A DNA stretch of 64,000 nt. Origin: Paraburkholderia hospita. Its GTDB lineage: Bacteria; Pseudomonadota; Gammaproteobacteria; Burkholderiales; Burkholderiaceae. The notes under the pieces are model-generated. The model was given only the letters and a program-made list of their open reading frames with translations, searched no databases and was not told the DNA's origin. This document shows positions 51,418 through 60,752 of the stretch, piece after piece (the first letter of the stretch is position 1; every line of letters begins with the position of its first letter). The DNA lies in the NCBI RefSeq assembly GCF_002902965.1, contig NZ_CP026106.1:2480001-2544000 (forward strand). The letters run 5' to 3'. The position numbers were made by a program, and so were the translations under genes.

Positions 51418-52764
51418 ATGCGCCATCTCGATGTTCAAAAGCTTTGCGATGAAGCCCGATTCAGTAAGTTCCACCTTCTGCTGCTCCTGTGGTGCGCGCT
51501 CATCATCATCTTCGATGGATACGATCTCGCGGTCGTCGGCATTGCGTTGCCATCGATCATGCGCGACATGAACGTCGCGCCGACAAGTGCCGGCTTCATG
51601 GTGAGTTCGGCCTTGCTCGGCATGATGATCGGCGCCGTGTTTCTCGGCACTATCGCGGACCGCATAGGTCGCGTTCCCGCGATCGTCATTTGCCTGTTGC
51701 TCTTTAGCATCTTCACTGCGGCGGCGGGCTTGACGGGCGATCCAGTGACGTTCGGCATTGCGCGATTCCTCGCGGGCCTTGGAATCGGCGGCGTCATGCC
51801 GAACGTGGTTGCGCAGATGACGGAATACTCGCCACGCAAAATCCGCAACACGATGGTCACGTTGATGTTCAGCGGCTATTCCATCGGCGGAATGCTTGCG
51901 GCGCTCGTCGGGAAAGCGATGATCGAACGTTACGGCTGGCAATCCGTGTTTCTCGCCGCAGGCATTCCCGCGTTGCTTGCGCCGGTCATCTGGAAGCTAA
52001 TGCCAGAGTCCCTGGCCTTCTTGGTACGCAACCAGCGCGAGGCCAGGCTGAAGCAGATTCTTCCGAAAATCGACCCGGCCTACGTCCCTCAGCAAGCCGA
52101 TCACTTCACGCTGCACGAGAAGGGCACGGAAACCGGCTCTCCCATCAAACAACTCTTCGCCGATGGCCGCGGCTCCAGCACCGTGATGCTTTGGATCGCC
52201 TTCTTCATGTGTCTCTTCATGGTCTACGCGTTGAGTTCGTGGCTGACCAAGCTGATGGCAAGCGCGGGCTATAGCCTCGGCTCTGCGCTCACGTTTGTCC
52301 TCGTTCTCAACTTCGGGGCGATGATTGGCGCAATCGGCGGCGGATGGCTCGCAGACCGCTTCAACATCAAGCACGTGCTAATCGTGATGTATGGACTGGC
52401 GGCGGTTTCCATCAGTTTGCTGGGAGTCAAGGTTCCCGTCGAAGCGTTGTACTTTCTCGTTGGGTTGGCCGGAGCGTCGACGATCGGCACGCAAATCGTC
52501 ACATACGCGTTCGCTGGCCAGTTCTATCCGACCGCGGCGCGGTCGACGGGTATCGGCTGGGCGTCGGGCGTCGGACGAAGCGGTGCAATTCTGGCGCCGA
52601 TCGTGATTGGATTCCTTGTGAGTCAGTCGCTTCCGCTGCAGCAGAATTTCATCGCAATTGCGATTCCTGGGGCCATCGCGATGCTCGCGGTGTGCCTCAT
52701 CAATGTGAGGCGTGCGCCGCCAGACGGCGCGATGTCCTCCGTCCCTGAAGTCGACCCCATTTAA
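51418..52764 (+). CDS. MFS transporter, aromatic acid:H+ symporter (AAHS) family, benzoate-type candidate
   Basis: A 448-residue twelve-helix permease of the PcaK/BenK family. Family marks are helix 1 IIIFDGYDLAVVGIALPSIM (with the essential Asp-Gly-Tyr-Asp), GTIADRIGRVPAIVI in the first loop, and the helix-5 region GLGIGGVMPNVVAQMTEY. AAAGGAGA precedes ATG 51418, and MFS loop 8-9 GGWLADRFNIKHVL is present. Near ben/cat genes, transport of benzoate or a related acid is likely. The transporter is separated from them by the decayed amidase, IS6 and GTPase remnants. A hairpin terminator follows it. Confidence 0.88.
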   Translation: MRHLDVQKLCDEARFSKFHLLLLLWCALIIIFDGYDLAVVGIALPSIMRDMNVAPTSAGFMVSSALLGMMIGAVFLGTIADRIGRVPAIVICLLLFSIFTAAAGLTGDPVTFGIARFLAGLGIGGVMPNVVAQMTEYSPRKIRNTMVTLMFSGYSIGGMLAALVGKAMIERYGWQSVFLAAGIPALLAPVIWKLMPESLAFLVRNQREARLKQILPKIDPAYVPQQADHFTLHEKGTETGSPIKQLFADGRGSSTVMLWIAFFMCLFMVYALSSWLTKLMASAGYSLGSALTFVLVLNFGAMIGAIGGGWLADRFNIKHVLIVMYGLAAVSISLLGVKVPVEALYFLVGLAGASTIGTQIVTYAFAGQFYPTAARSTGIGWASGVGRSGAILAPIVIGFLVSQSLPLQQNFIAIAIPGAIAMLAVCLINVRRAPPDGAMSSVPEVDPI

Positions 52765-52784
52765 TCGCGACACTACGCACGATT

Positions 52785-52817
52785 GCGCTCTCAGCCTGCT
52801 CTGCACGCTGAGAGCGC
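52785..52817 (+). terminator. Hairpin terminator after the AAHS gene
   Basis: GCGCTCTCAGC (52785-52795) pairs perfectly with GCTGAGAGCGC (52807-52817) around an 11-base loop, 21 bases after the stop codon. The following bases are only modestly T-rich. Confidence 0.65.
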
Positions 52818-52859
52818 CTTGCTTTCGCGGCGACCTCTCGCCGCTCTTCGTACTCAAAA

Positions 52860-53228
52860 GCGGCTGAATGGCCAACGCGGAATCACCAGCGCAAGGCGGT
52901 GCGGACCTCACTAAAACGACTGTTTGTCGACGTGGTCATCTCTCCAACGACCACGGTATCGCCATTCCCTTGGCGAGAGCTCCACCCGTCGATTGTCGAG
53001 GGCAAACCACAGGACAACTACTATCGCTGGCCAGCGCTCACCTACGTTGTCACGCTCACGAGCCATCCCGCGTTGTCTCTACCGTGTGGTATCGACAATG
53101 AGGGCATGCCGTTCGACTTACAGATCATCGGACCATTTCGCGGAGATTTAGCGACGCTTGCTATCGCCCGCGCACTCGAACGAGTCTTCAACACTCCCCG
53201 ACTTTACGCCGGCCACGTCCTGATTTAA
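52860..53228 (+). pseudogene. C-terminal fragment of an amidase
   Basis: About 120 residues match the end of amidase-signature enzymes (RNHQRKAVRTSLKRLF, DVVISPTTTVSPFPW, YYRWPALTYVVTLTSHPALS, then LPCGIDNEGMPFDLQIIGPF and ATLAIARALERVFN). The catalytic Lys-Ser-Ser part of the enzyme (the first two thirds) is missing, and the fragment has no supported start. It directly precedes a dead IS6-family transposase, so insertion or deletion around the element is the probable cause. Confidence 0.75.
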
Positions 53229-53407
53229 CGCTGCTTGAACAACCAGATACCGCGCTGAAATCAAATGTCGGCGCGCCACCTGACTTCGACCCATTTGGTG
53301 GCGAGTCTACCCGTTGATCGACGCCATAACGATCGGCAAACGGATCGATGCTGTCGCAATAAGACGGTGCATTGTGATCCGAGCGAACTCAACGAATGAC
53401 ATGATTG

Positions 53408-54099
53408 ATGAAGAAGACCCTGACTCCAGCCGTGGCCCGCGTATTTAAACGCCTGCACTACCCGCTTGGAGTAACGTTGGTGTACGTGCAGTAGTACGTG
53501 GCCTACGGGCTGAGTGTGCGAAATCTGGAAGAGATGATGCTGAGCGCGGCATACAGGTCGATCATTCGACCGTGCATCGTTGGACCTTAAAACTGCTTCC
53601 GGTGCTGGAGAAGGCGGTCCGGCGTCACAATTGGCACGAGCTGGCGCGTTGATGAGACCCACATCAAGGTCAAGGGTCACTGGAAGTATTTATATCGCGC
53701 GGTTGACAAGGCCGGCCAGACGGTCGATTTCCTACTGCGTGCTCACCGTGACACGGCTTCAGCCCAGCGCTACTTCGAGAAGTCGATCGATCAGAACGGC
53801 GAGCCCGAGACCCTCACGATCGATAAAGTGGTGCGAATCTGCCCGCGCTCGGGGCCCTCAACGCGGAGCGCGACACACCGATCAAGATCCGCCAGAACAA
53901 GTATTTGAACAACATCATCGAACAGGACCATCGGGCTATCAAGCGCCGTACCCGGCCGATGCTCGGGTTAAAGACCTTTCGTTGTGCCCGCATTCTGCTG
54001 GGCGGCGTCGAGATCATGCACATGAATGCGAAGGGGCAGATGAAAGACAGTAGTAGCTGCCAAATCCCCGCCGAGCAGTTTTACTCGCTGCTCAAATAA
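53408..54099 (+). mobile_element. Decayed IS6 family transposase
   Basis: The frames together read as an IS6/IS26-type transposase: MKKTLTPAVARVFKRLHYPL, RNLEEMM, GIQVDHSTVHRWTLKLLPVL, VDETHIKVKGHWKYLYRAVD, TIDK and LNNIIEQDHRAIKRRTRPML, ending EQFYSLLK. These show the DDE residues (Asp of VDETH, Asp of TIDK, Glu of IEQDH). The gene is dead: a TAG stop follows YVQ near residue 29, and three frame changes occur, near 53540, 53643 and 53825. I could not find terminal inverted repeats. Confidence 0.85.
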
Positions 54100-54117
54100 G
54101 CAATCCAAATAATATCG

Positions 54118-54270
54118 CTATTCGCTCGAGCCGCCGTCTTTGTTGCGACAGAACCCAAAATCGTCCCGCCCAATCAACTCGTTGAGAAGGCGGCTCTTGC
54201 CGTGGTTGTATTTGCCGATGACGGAGACGAGAGGTTCGTTGTGTTCAAGCGGGATTGCCAGCCGCGCCAT
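54118..54270 (-). pseudogene. GTPase (dynamin-like) fragment with a P-loop
   Basis: From ATG 54270 to TAG 54118 the 50-residue frame reads MARLAIPLEHNEPLVSVIGK, then YNHGKSRLLNELIGRDDFGF and CRNKDGGSSE. The G1 motif GKYNHGKS followed by LLNELIG is typical of dynamin-like or YfjP-type GTPases. The rest of the G domain (G2-G5) is absent. The fragment ends just beyond the IS6 element, on its other side from the amidase fragment. It is a truncated remnant. Confidence 0.6.
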
Positions 54271-54378
54271 GTCGTCTGTGCGACTCGTGAGTCAGGAAAC
54301 GACATCGCGTGTTGCTTGCTGATGGATTTCGCTGGACAATGGCCGGCTCCTTATATTGGCATGCGCCTGGTTCCCGCG

Positions 54379-54777
54379 TCACTCAGGCAGGACGGCTACG
54401 GCCTTGATTTCAACAATGTAACCGGCCGTTCCGCCAAGCATGTGGGCGCCCACTGCCGTCCAGGCTGGCAGCGGGTCCGTCGTAATATATCGGTCACGCA
54501 CTTCCATGAAGAGCGGAAGGTCGCGCATGTCGATGTGGAATGTGGTCAGGTCAACCACGTCGCTCATCGATGCACCTGCAGCAGCCAACACAAGCTTGAG
54601 GTTCTCGAAAGCCTGGACTATCTGCGCCTCGCGACCTTCAACTAGTTCCATGGCCGCGTTACGACCAATCTGACCAGATACGTAAAGAGTGCTGCCGACC
54701 TTGAGCGCAGGGGCGTACCGAATCTTTTCGTACACGGCTTCCATCCCGTCAGGGACGATGGCTTTACGTTCGCTCAC
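54379..54777 (-). CDS. RidA family protein
   Basis: A 132-residue RidA/YjgF protein starting at GTG 54777, preceded by AAGGAGA. Family marks are YEKIRYAPALKVGSTLYVSGQIGRN, then AQIVQAFENLKLVLAAAGAS, VVDLTTFHIDMRDLPLFMEVR and PAWTAVGAHMLGGTAGYIVEIKAVAVLP. RidA trimers deaminate enamine/imine intermediates; the usual catalytic Arg position near the end is not present in this branch (the motif reads AHMLGGTAGYIVEI). It is 46 bases downstream of benD in the same direction and probably the last gene of the ben operon. Confidence 0.88.
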   Translation of the reverse strand: MSERKAIVPDGMEAVYEKIRYAPALKVGSTLYVSGQIGRNAAMELVEGREAQIVQAFENLKLVLAAAGASMSDVVDLTTFHIDMRDLPLFMEVRDRYITTDPLPAWTAVGAHMLGGTAGYIVEIKAVAVLPE

Positions 54778-54823
54778 AGATTTGTCTCCTTGTATACGCC
54801 GAACGCGGGAAGCGTCGACAACG

Positions 54824-55600
54824 TCAGCCGTTATCTCCGCCGGCTACCGGCAACACAGTGCCGGTGATATAACCTGCCTCGTCCGAAGCGAGGAACAGAA
54901 TCGGCGCGGCCTGCTCGTCGATGCTGCCGTAGCGTTTCAAGAAGGTCGATTCAGTGACCTGCTTCACCGCTTCGCTCATCCAGACTTTTTCCTGTTCACT
55001 GTCGCCGGCCGTGTTGCGGGGGACACGTCGCGGAGGCGCATCGGTCCCACCTGGCGCGGTGGCAACCACCCTGATGTTGTGCTCCGCGTATTCCATCGCC
55101 AACGACTGCGTAATCGCGTTGACACCGCCCTTGGCCGCCGAATACGGTACGCGGCGGATGCCGCGAGTGGCATTCGAGGAGACGTTGACGATGGTCCCTC
55201 CCCCGCGCTTAAGCAGGTACGGCAACACTGCATGGCAAGCGTACAGCGTCGGCATGAGTGACCGACGGATCTCTGCATCAATCTGTGCGGGCTCGAACTC
55301 GGCGAAGGGACGCATGCGAATCGCGCCACCGACGCCATTGACCAGAATGTCGATGCCGCCGAACTTGCGTGCGGCAAAGTCCATCGCCGATGCGGCGCCT
55401 TCATAAGTCTCAAGGTCGGCGACAAACCCGGCTGTGTCCGCGCCTTCCGCTTCGGCGGCGACTTCTGACACGAAGTCAGCGCGGTCTACGAACAGTACCT
55501 TGCCGCCTTCTGCGGCTGCGCGAAGCGCTACCGCGCGACCAATGCCCTGCGCCGCACCCGTGACCACCATGACCTTGCCGGCAAATCGTTGCGTGCTCAT
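54824..55600 (-). CDS. benD: Benzoate diol dehydrogenase (1,6-dihydroxycyclohexa-2,4-diene-1-carboxylate dehydrogenase)
   Basis: A 258-residue classical SDR with TGAAQGIG (residues 15-22), NGVGG (NAG position), the Ser in IVNVSSNATRGIRRVPYSAAKGG with Tyr and Lys, and an NAD-type Asp after strand 2 (FVDRAD). It oxidises and decarboxylates the benzoate cis-diol to catechol with NAD. Its start overlaps the benC stop (ATGA), and the gene order benABCD makes the role firm. Confidence 0.92.
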   Translation of the reverse strand: MSTQRFAGKVMVVTGAAQGIGRAVALRAAAEGGKVLFVDRADFVSEVAAEAEGADTAGFVADLETYEGAASAMDFAARKFGGIDILVNGVGGAIRMRPFAEFEPAQIDAEIRRSLMPTLYACHAVLPYLLKRGGGTIVNVSSNATRGIRRVPYSAAKGGVNAITQSLAMEYAEHNIRVVATAPGGTDAPPRRVPRNTAGDSEQEKVWMSEAVKQVTESTFLKRYGSIDEQAAPILFLASDEAGYITGTVLPVAGGDNG

Positions 55601-56619
55601 ACGGTCCTCGGCGCTGCGTTCGGAGTGAACTTCTCGTAGTGAAAGCTGTTGGGCTTCATACCGTTATCGTCGAAATACTTACGCACGGCATCGACCATCG
55701 GTGGCGGCCCGCAGAGGTAAACGTCGACATCTCCCTCATTCAGGATCTCAGCTGGCATGTGCTGCGTCACCCAACCCTTGCGCGGATGATTCGACTCCGC
55801 ATCGGCTACAACCGTGTCATAGCTGAAGTTCGGCAACTTCGCCTTGTACGCTTCGATGGCATCAACCTGCACCAGGTCGAGGTCGCGGGTCACGCCATAA
55901 ATGAGGTGGACCGTCTGCTGCGAGTCGGCGCGCGCCAGCACTTCCAGCATCGACAGAAACGGAGCCAGACCCGTGCCGCCAGCGAGAAACAGCAAGGGCC
56001 GCTCGACGGTACGCAGATAGAAACTTCCGAGCGGTCCGACTAGCTCTACCTTGTTGCCTTGTTGTGCGGATTCGAGCCAGGTGCTCATCACGCCACCAGG
56101 AATCTTCTTGATCAGAAAACTGATTTTCGATTCGCCAGGTGCGGATGAGAACGAATATGAGCGATATTGACCGCTGCCGGGAACATCGATGTTGATGTAC
56201 TGGCCTGCCAGGAAAACGGGCGCAGCAGCATCCACGTCCAGTTCGAGAACAACAGCCGCATCGTTGTGCTGGTCGATCTTCGCCACGGTCGCGGCGAACC
56301 TGCTTTGCTCAGTCTTGCATACCGTGGAAGATGCCGGCACTGCAATCACACAGTCGCTTTGCGGCACCATCTGGCAGGTGAGTACGAGACCACTTTCCTT
56401 TTCATCCTCGGTCAGCGCATCTTCGATGTAGTCGTCGCCAAGGTCGTAGCTTCCGCTCTCGGCGCGGCACTTGCAGGTACCGCACACGCCGTCGGAGCAA
56501 TCCATCGGCAGGTTGATCCTGGCGCGAAAGGCGGCATCAAGCACCTTCTCGCCCGCCTTGCATGTGACAAAGCGGGTCACGCCGTCTTCAAAATTCAGTG
56601 CAATGTTGTAGCTGGACAT
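55597..56619 (-). CDS. benC: Benzoate 1,2-dioxygenase reductase component
   Basis: A 340-residue electron-transfer protein. The N-terminal plant-type [2Fe-2S] domain has Cys41, Cys46 and Cys49 (DCSDGVCGTCKCRAES) with the fourth in LTCQ near residue 81. The FAD domain includes QYRSYSFSSAP, and the NAD domain begins LLFLAGGTGLAPFLSML, with YLCGPPPMVDAV near the end. It passes electrons from NADH to BenAB. AGGAGG precedes ATG 56619. It lies 39 bases after benB and overlaps benD. Confidence 0.94.
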   Translation of the reverse strand: MSSYNIALNFEDGVTRFVTCKAGEKVLDAAFRARINLPMDCSDGVCGTCKCRAESGSYDLGDDYIEDALTEDEKESGLVLTCQMVPQSDCVIAVPASSTVCKTEQSRFAATVAKIDQHNDAAVVLELDVDAAAPVFLAGQYINIDVPGSGQYRSYSFSSAPGESKISFLIKKIPGGVMSTWLESAQQGNKVELVGPLGSFYLRTVERPLLFLAGGTGLAPFLSMLEVLARADSQQTVHLIYGVTRDLDLVQVDAIEAYKAKLPNFSYDTVVADAESNHPRKGWVTQHMPAEILNEGDVDVYLCGPPPMVDAVRKYFDDNGMKPNSFHYEKFTPNAAPRTV

Positions 56620-56658
56620 CTTGCCTCCTGTACTTCTGATTTCCACTGACGCTCGACA

Positions 56659-57147
56659 TCAAACGTGATAAACGTCGAGCACCTGGCGGATGTAGTCGTC
56701 CTTCAACACAATGCGCTTGTAGGAAATCAATAGTTCATCATTGACTTTGCGCAGAGTGACAAACATCGTGCCGAAAAACTGGTCGGTGGTTTTGTAGCGA
56801 TGGCTGAGCGTGTTGAAGTTGTAGCGCACGTCTACTTCGTTCTCGCGCTCGGCCAGCACTTCTACGTTCGTCACGTTGTGACTGGTGCGTGGTTCAGGCA
56901 TCGAAGCACTACTGCGCTCTGTCTTGATGCGGAACACCCGGTCTTCAAGGCCGCCACGGTCCGGGTAGTACATAAGCGAGATCTGGCTTTCGTGGTCGTC
57001 GGTGAGCTGGTCGTCGTCATCCCACGCGGGCATCCAGTACGTGACGTCCTCGGCATAGCACGCAAGCCAGTCTTCCCACTGCCGGTCATCGAGCAGGCGC
57101 GCTTCGCGGTACAGCGCGGCACAGATTTTCTGGTAGTCGAAGCTCAT
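56659..57147 (-). CDS. benB: Benzoate 1,2-dioxygenase small (beta) subunit
   Basis: A 162-residue ring-hydroxylating dioxygenase beta subunit, the structural partner of the alpha subunit. It reads [36 protein letters not shown], with [24 protein letters not shown] further on and [16 protein letters not shown] at the end (each is a separate landmark). Its ATG overlaps the benA stop (ATGA), giving equal translation of the two subunits. The ORF extends upstream to 57216, but that part lies in benA. Confidence 0.93.
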   Translation of the reverse strand: MSFDYQKICAALYREARLLDDRQWEDWLACYAEDVTYWMPAWDDDDQLTDDHESQISLMYYPDRGGLEDRVFRIKTERSSASMPEPRTSHNVTNVEVLAERENEVDVRYNFNTLSHRYKTTDQFFGTMFVTLRKVNDELLISYKRIVLKDDYIRQVLDVYHV

Positions 57148-58502
57148 GCCAGTGCCTCCCCTTGTTCCTTTTTGAGCGCGTCCCGCATCACATGCACCCA
57201 GTATTCGTGCTGACACACAAAGAGCCCCTCGTCTTCGCTACGCTCGCCTGAGATGAGCGGCTTCAGTCCCATATTTTTGGCGTTGGCGTCAGCCCCCTCG
57301 ACCCACAGCGGCGCCCCACGCGAAAGGTCGTTCCACAGCGCAGTGGTGCCGGCATAGCCTGCCTGGCAAGCGCGGAACTCTTCAAGGTCATCTGCCGTGC
57401 CCATTCCGGAGACGTTGAAGAAATCTTCGTATTGCCGGACGCGGGTAGCCCGGTCGGTCGCGCTTTCGCCCTTAGGGGCAAAGCAGAAGATGCTGACTTC
57501 AGTCTTGTCTACGCTGATCGGACGTACCACGCGAATCTGAGTACTGAACTGGTCCATCAGGAACACGTTCGGATACAGGCACAGGTTTCTAGTCTGGTTG
57601 ACGATAAAATCCGCCTTGACTTCGCCCACGCGTGCCTTGATTTCATCGCGGTGTTGATAGACCGGGCGCACTTCGGGATTCATGGTCTTGGTCCACAGCA
57701 GGATGTGGCCGTGGTCGAATCCGTACACGCCGGCCACCGACTTGCTCCAGCTGTTCGCGTCTACCGCCTTGGTGCCCTCTACCTTGCGACGGTCCATCGT
57801 CGCGGCATAGTTCCAGTGGACGGTGCTCACGTGATAGCCGTCGCAACCGTTCTCCATCTGCATCTTCCAGTTGCCGTCGTAGATGTACGAGGAGTTGCCT
57901 CGCAACACTTCCAGCCCGTTTGCGGCCTGGTCGACAATCTGGTCGATGATGACCTTCGTCTCGCCCAGGTACTCCTCCAGTGGAATGACGTCCGCGTTGA
58001 GGCTGCCAAACAGGAAGCCGCGATAGCTCTGGAAGCGTGCAACTTTCTTCAGATCGTGCGAGCCGTTGGTATTGAATTGCACCGGGTATTCGGTGGTCTT
58101 CACGTCTTTCACTTTCAGCAGCTTGCCGGTGTTGGCGAAGCTCCAGCCGTGGAAAGGACAGGTGAAGGTGCCTTTGTTGCCGTGTTTTTTCCGGCACAGC
58201 ATCGCGCCTTTGTGCGCACAGGCGTTAATGACCGCGTGGAGCTCGCCGCTCTTGTCGCGAGTGATAACCACGGGCTGACGCCCAATCCAGGTCGTGTAGT
58301 AATCGTTGTTTTCGGGAATCTGGCTTTCATGCGCCAGATATATCCAGTTGCTCTCGAAGATGTGTTTCATCTCGAGCTCAAACAAATCGGGGTTGGTGAA
58401 GATGTCGCGGCGGCAACGGAATACTCCGTTTTCCTTGTCGTCCTGAACCGCAGTGTGCAGCAGTTCATCCAGCTGCGTGGCTTTGTTGAGAATGGCAGAC
58501 AT
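57144..58502 (-). CDS. benA: Benzoate 1,2-dioxygenase large (alpha) subunit
   Basis: A 452-residue Rieske oxygenase that adds O2 to benzoate to make the cis-diol. The Rieske cluster ligands are Cys95/His97 and Cys115/His118 ([10 protein letters not shown] and CPFHGW). The mononuclear iron site has His224 and His229 in [11 protein letters not shown], with the distal Asp in the YEDFF region near residue 370. I chose ATG 58502 with family start [16 protein letters not shown]. It lies 112 bases after catA, in the same direction, and no ATAC-N7-GTAT site is seen in that gap. Confidence 0.95.
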   Translation of the reverse strand: MSAILNKATQLDELLHTAVQDDKENGVFRCRRDIFTNPDLFELEMKHIFESNWIYLAHESQIPENNDYYTTWIGRQPVVITRDKSGELHAVINACAHKGAMLCRKKHGNKGTFTCPFHGWSFANTGKLLKVKDVKTTEYPVQFNTNGSHDLKKVARFQSYRGFLFGSLNADVIPLEEYLGETKVIIDQIVDQAANGLEVLRGNSSYIYDGNWKMQMENGCDGYHVSTVHWNYAATMDRRKVEGTKAVDANSWSKSVAGVYGFDHGHILLWTKTMNPEVRPVYQHRDEIKARVGEVKADFIVNQTRNLCLYPNVFLMDQFSTQIRVVRPISVDKTEVSIFCFAPKGESATDRATRVRQYEDFFNVSGMGTADDLEEFRACQAGYAGTTALWNDLSRGAPLWVEGADANAKNMGLKPLISGERSEDEGLFVCQHEYWVHVMRDALKKEQGEALA

Positions 58503-58614
58503 GTGTACTCTCCTACGCGTGCTTGAAGCTATGAAGCACGCGCATCGGTGTCGAAAGATTCTTGAGGAGAATTGAGCGGCAGCAGCGGTACGAGGTAGCA
58601 GCCGCGCGAAACGG

Positions 58615-59550
58615 TTACGCCGTGACAGACGCGCGCAGACGACTGACGAGCTGGTTATCCTTTCCATGAACCAGCGGAGTCAACTCGATGTTGAACTCGA
58701 TTTCCTTGTACGTGTCGGCCTTCATGCCCAGAGCCGTGCCGCCCGTCTTCTCGATCACGTGGGGAATCAGGTCTTCACGGGTGGCGTAGGCGAAGTCGTC
58801 CCAAATCAACGGGTCGCCCTCGATGTTGATTTGTGTCGTCAGCTTGCGGTACTTGTCGGTGGTAACAAAAAAGTGAACATGCGCCGGACGGTTGCCGTGA
58901 CGTTCGAGCACATTCAACAACTGCTGGGTCGCGCCATGTGGCGGGCAACCGTAACCCACCGGCATGAGTGTGCGGAACTCGTACTTACCGTGGGCGTCAG
59001 TGCTGACGGCACCGCGCAGGTTGAACTCGCTCTGCGCGCCAGTCGGGTCGAAGTGCGAATAGAAGCCCTTCGAGTTGGCGTGCCAGCACTCGACCAGGGC
59101 ATTTGCGACGGGCTTGCCATCCGGGCCGGTCACCGTGCCGCGGATGACCAGCGGGCCCGCGTCATCGTCCGGATTGACGTCGATCTTCGATACGCCGTCG
59201 CGCACTGGCGCACCCGCAACATACAGCGGACCTTCGATGGTACGCGGCGTGCCACCCGTGATTTCTGCCGCCTTGTCCTCGGCGTCCATGCGAATGTCGA
59301 GGAATTTCTCCAGACCGAGACCAGCAGCAAGCAGCGCAGCTTCGCCATCCTGGCCAAGCTTGTTGAAGTAGTGGACGCCGGCCCAGATTTCGTCGGGCGT
59401 CATGTCGAGGTCGTCGATGGCCTTGAACAGGTCGCCCAAAAGGCGATTGACAATCTGCTTTGCGCGAGCACTGCCGTCCTCGCTACCCATGTTGGCGGCC
59501 GCCTTCAGCAGGTCCTGCACTTCCTTCGTATCGAACACTTTGACGCTCAT
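58615..59550 (-). CDS. catA: Catechol 1,2-dioxygenase
   Basis: A 311-residue intradiol dioxygenase opening catechol to cis,cis-muconate. The Fe(III) ligands are Tyr164 (KGFYSHF), Tyr200 (PVGYGCP), His224 and His226 (RPAHVHFFV), at the same residue numbers as in the Acinetobacter enzyme. The N-terminal helical linker domain (residues 1-100) is present. AGGAG precedes the ATG. Upstream, two ATAC-type sites lie before it and the divergent LysR gene. It is the first gene of the catA-benABCD-ridA run. Confidence 0.96.
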   Translation of the reverse strand: MSVKVFDTKEVQDLLKAAANMGSEDGSARAKQIVNRLLGDLFKAIDDLDMTPDEIWAGVHYFNKLGQDGEAALLAAGLGLEKFLDIRMDAEDKAAEITGGTPRTIEGPLYVAGAPVRDGVSKIDVNPDDDAGPLVIRGTVTGPDGKPVANALVECWHANSKGFYSHFDPTGAQSEFNLRGAVSTDAHGKYEFRTLMPVGYGCPPHGATQQLLNVLERHGNRPAHVHFFVTTDKYRKLTTQINIEGDPLIWDDFAYATREDLIPHVIEKTGGTALGMKADTYKEIEFNIELTPLVHGKDNQLVSRLRASVTA

Positions 59551-59610
59551 GTCTGCTCCTGAATCTCTATTTTTGCTGGGGTAAACCCTTCGTTTAGCGC
59601 CCGCCTGAAT

Positions 59611-59625
59611 ATGCCTGAGAGGTAT
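59611..59625. promoter_or_regulatory. CatM/BenM-type operator, one mismatch
   Basis: ATGC-CTGAGAG-GTAT on the plus strand; on the minus strand it reads ATAC-N7-GCAT. One position differs from the consensus ATAC-N7-GTAT. It lies 61 bases before the catA start. Confidence 0.6.
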
Positions 59626-59704
59626 AATGGGTGCTGAAACAGAGTGTGAATGCAGAATAATGGACGCCGGAAGGCCTCGTCCAACACTGATTTAGTATCG
59701 GTCT

Positions 59705-59719
59705 ATATCCACGAGGTAT
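59705..59719. promoter_or_regulatory. CatM/BenM-type operator, one mismatch
   Basis: ATAT-CCACGAG-GTAT on the plus strand, one position off ATAC-N7-GTAT, 4 bases before the LysR ATG. Position suggests autoregulation. Confidence 0.6.
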
Positions 59720-59723
59720 TGAA

Positions 59724-60647
59724 ATGGAACTGCGGCATCTTCGCTATTTTGTCGCTGTGGCCGAGGAACGCAATTTCACACGCGCGGCGAAGCGACTCAA
59801 TATGGCCCAACCGCCGTTGAGCCGTCAGATACAGCAACTTGAAGAGCTGCTTCAGGTACAGCTATTCCAGCGCGACTCACGCCCGTTGCAGTTAACGGAG
59901 ACGGGCAAGTTCTTTTACGCTCATGCCCTCCAGTTGCTGGCTCAGACGTCCGATCTCGAATCCATGACGAGACGCGTAGGCAACATTGAGCGCAGCCTCT
60001 CTATAGGTTTCGTTGGCTCGACCTTGTACGGAATGCTGCCCAAAATCATCCGGCGATTCCGCGACGAGAACACCACAGTCGAACTCAGCCTCCACGAGAT
60101 GTCGACGATGGACCAGATCAGAGCGCTGAAAAGCGGTCAAATCGATGTCGGGTTCGGCCGCATTCGGCATGAGGAAGCAAACATCCGTCGGGTGATTCTT
60201 CGCGAAGAGAAGATGATTGTTGCACTCCCGGAGGGCCATCCACTCTCACTGGTCAAGCCCATCCTCGCTCTCAGCGACCTGGTCAACGAGACCCTGATTA
60301 TTTTCCCTAAGGCCCCGCGACCCAGTTATGCGGACCAAGTACTGTCGGCATTCAAGGACCGCGGTCTCAAGCCTCGCCGGATATACGAAGTACGAGAATT
60401 GCAGATTGCTCTAGGCCTCGTGGCGGCGGGCGAAGGAATTTCCGTCGTTCCGAGTAGCGTTTACGGTCTGAAGCGAGACGATGTGAGCTACAAGGAACTT
60501 GACGACCCGACTTTGGTTTCGCCAATCATCATGAGCATGCGTGCGCTCGACGAGTCGCGCGACATTCGGGAAATGCTCGAACTCATCTATCGGCTGTATG
60601 AGGAGGAAGGCATCCCCTATGCAGCCCGCAACGATTTCGGCCGGTGA
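59724..60647 (+). CDS. LysR family regulator of ben/cat genes (CatM/BenM/CatR type)
   Basis: A 307-residue LysR protein of the CatM/BenM group. The start MELRHLRYFVAVAEERNFTR and ARRLN-like MAQPPLSRQIQQLEELLQV are the group signature. The effector domain has LSIGFVGSTLYGMLPKI and VPSSVYGL-type pockets (residues 92-230). It is divergent from catA and precedes catB, with operator sites on both sides. cis,cis-Muconate and/or benzoate are the known inducers of this group. Whether it is functionally CatM, BenM or both cannot be read. Confidence 0.92.
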   Translation: MELRHLRYFVAVAEERNFTRAAKRLNMAQPPLSRQIQQLEELLQVQLFQRDSRPLQLTETGKFFYAHALQLLAQTSDLESMTRRVGNIERSLSIGFVGSTLYGMLPKIIRRFRDENTTVELSLHEMSTMDQIRALKSGQIDVGFGRIRHEEANIRRVILREEKMIVALPEGHPLSLVKPILALSDLVNETLIIFPKAPRPSYADQVLSAFKDRGLKPRRIYEVRELQIALGLVAAGEGISVVPSSVYGLKRDDVSYKELDDPTLVSPIIMSMRALDESRDIREMLELIYRLYEEEGIPYAARNDFGR

Positions 60648-60652
60648 CACAC

Positions 60653-60673
60653 GCCATACCTCGAGGGTATGGC
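60653..60673. promoter_or_regulatory. Perfect CatM/BenM-type palindrome before catB
   Basis: Arms GCCATACC (60653-60660) and GGTATGGC (60666-60673) flank TCGAG, including a perfect ATAC-N7-GTAT (60656-60670), 80 bases before the catB start. Confidence 0.8.
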
Positions 60674-60752
60674 ACTAGACGTCGATGGTGTTGGACATGC
60701 GGTTGCTGAGCACGCAATACTTCAGCAACCCTTCAACTCCAACATTCCAGGT

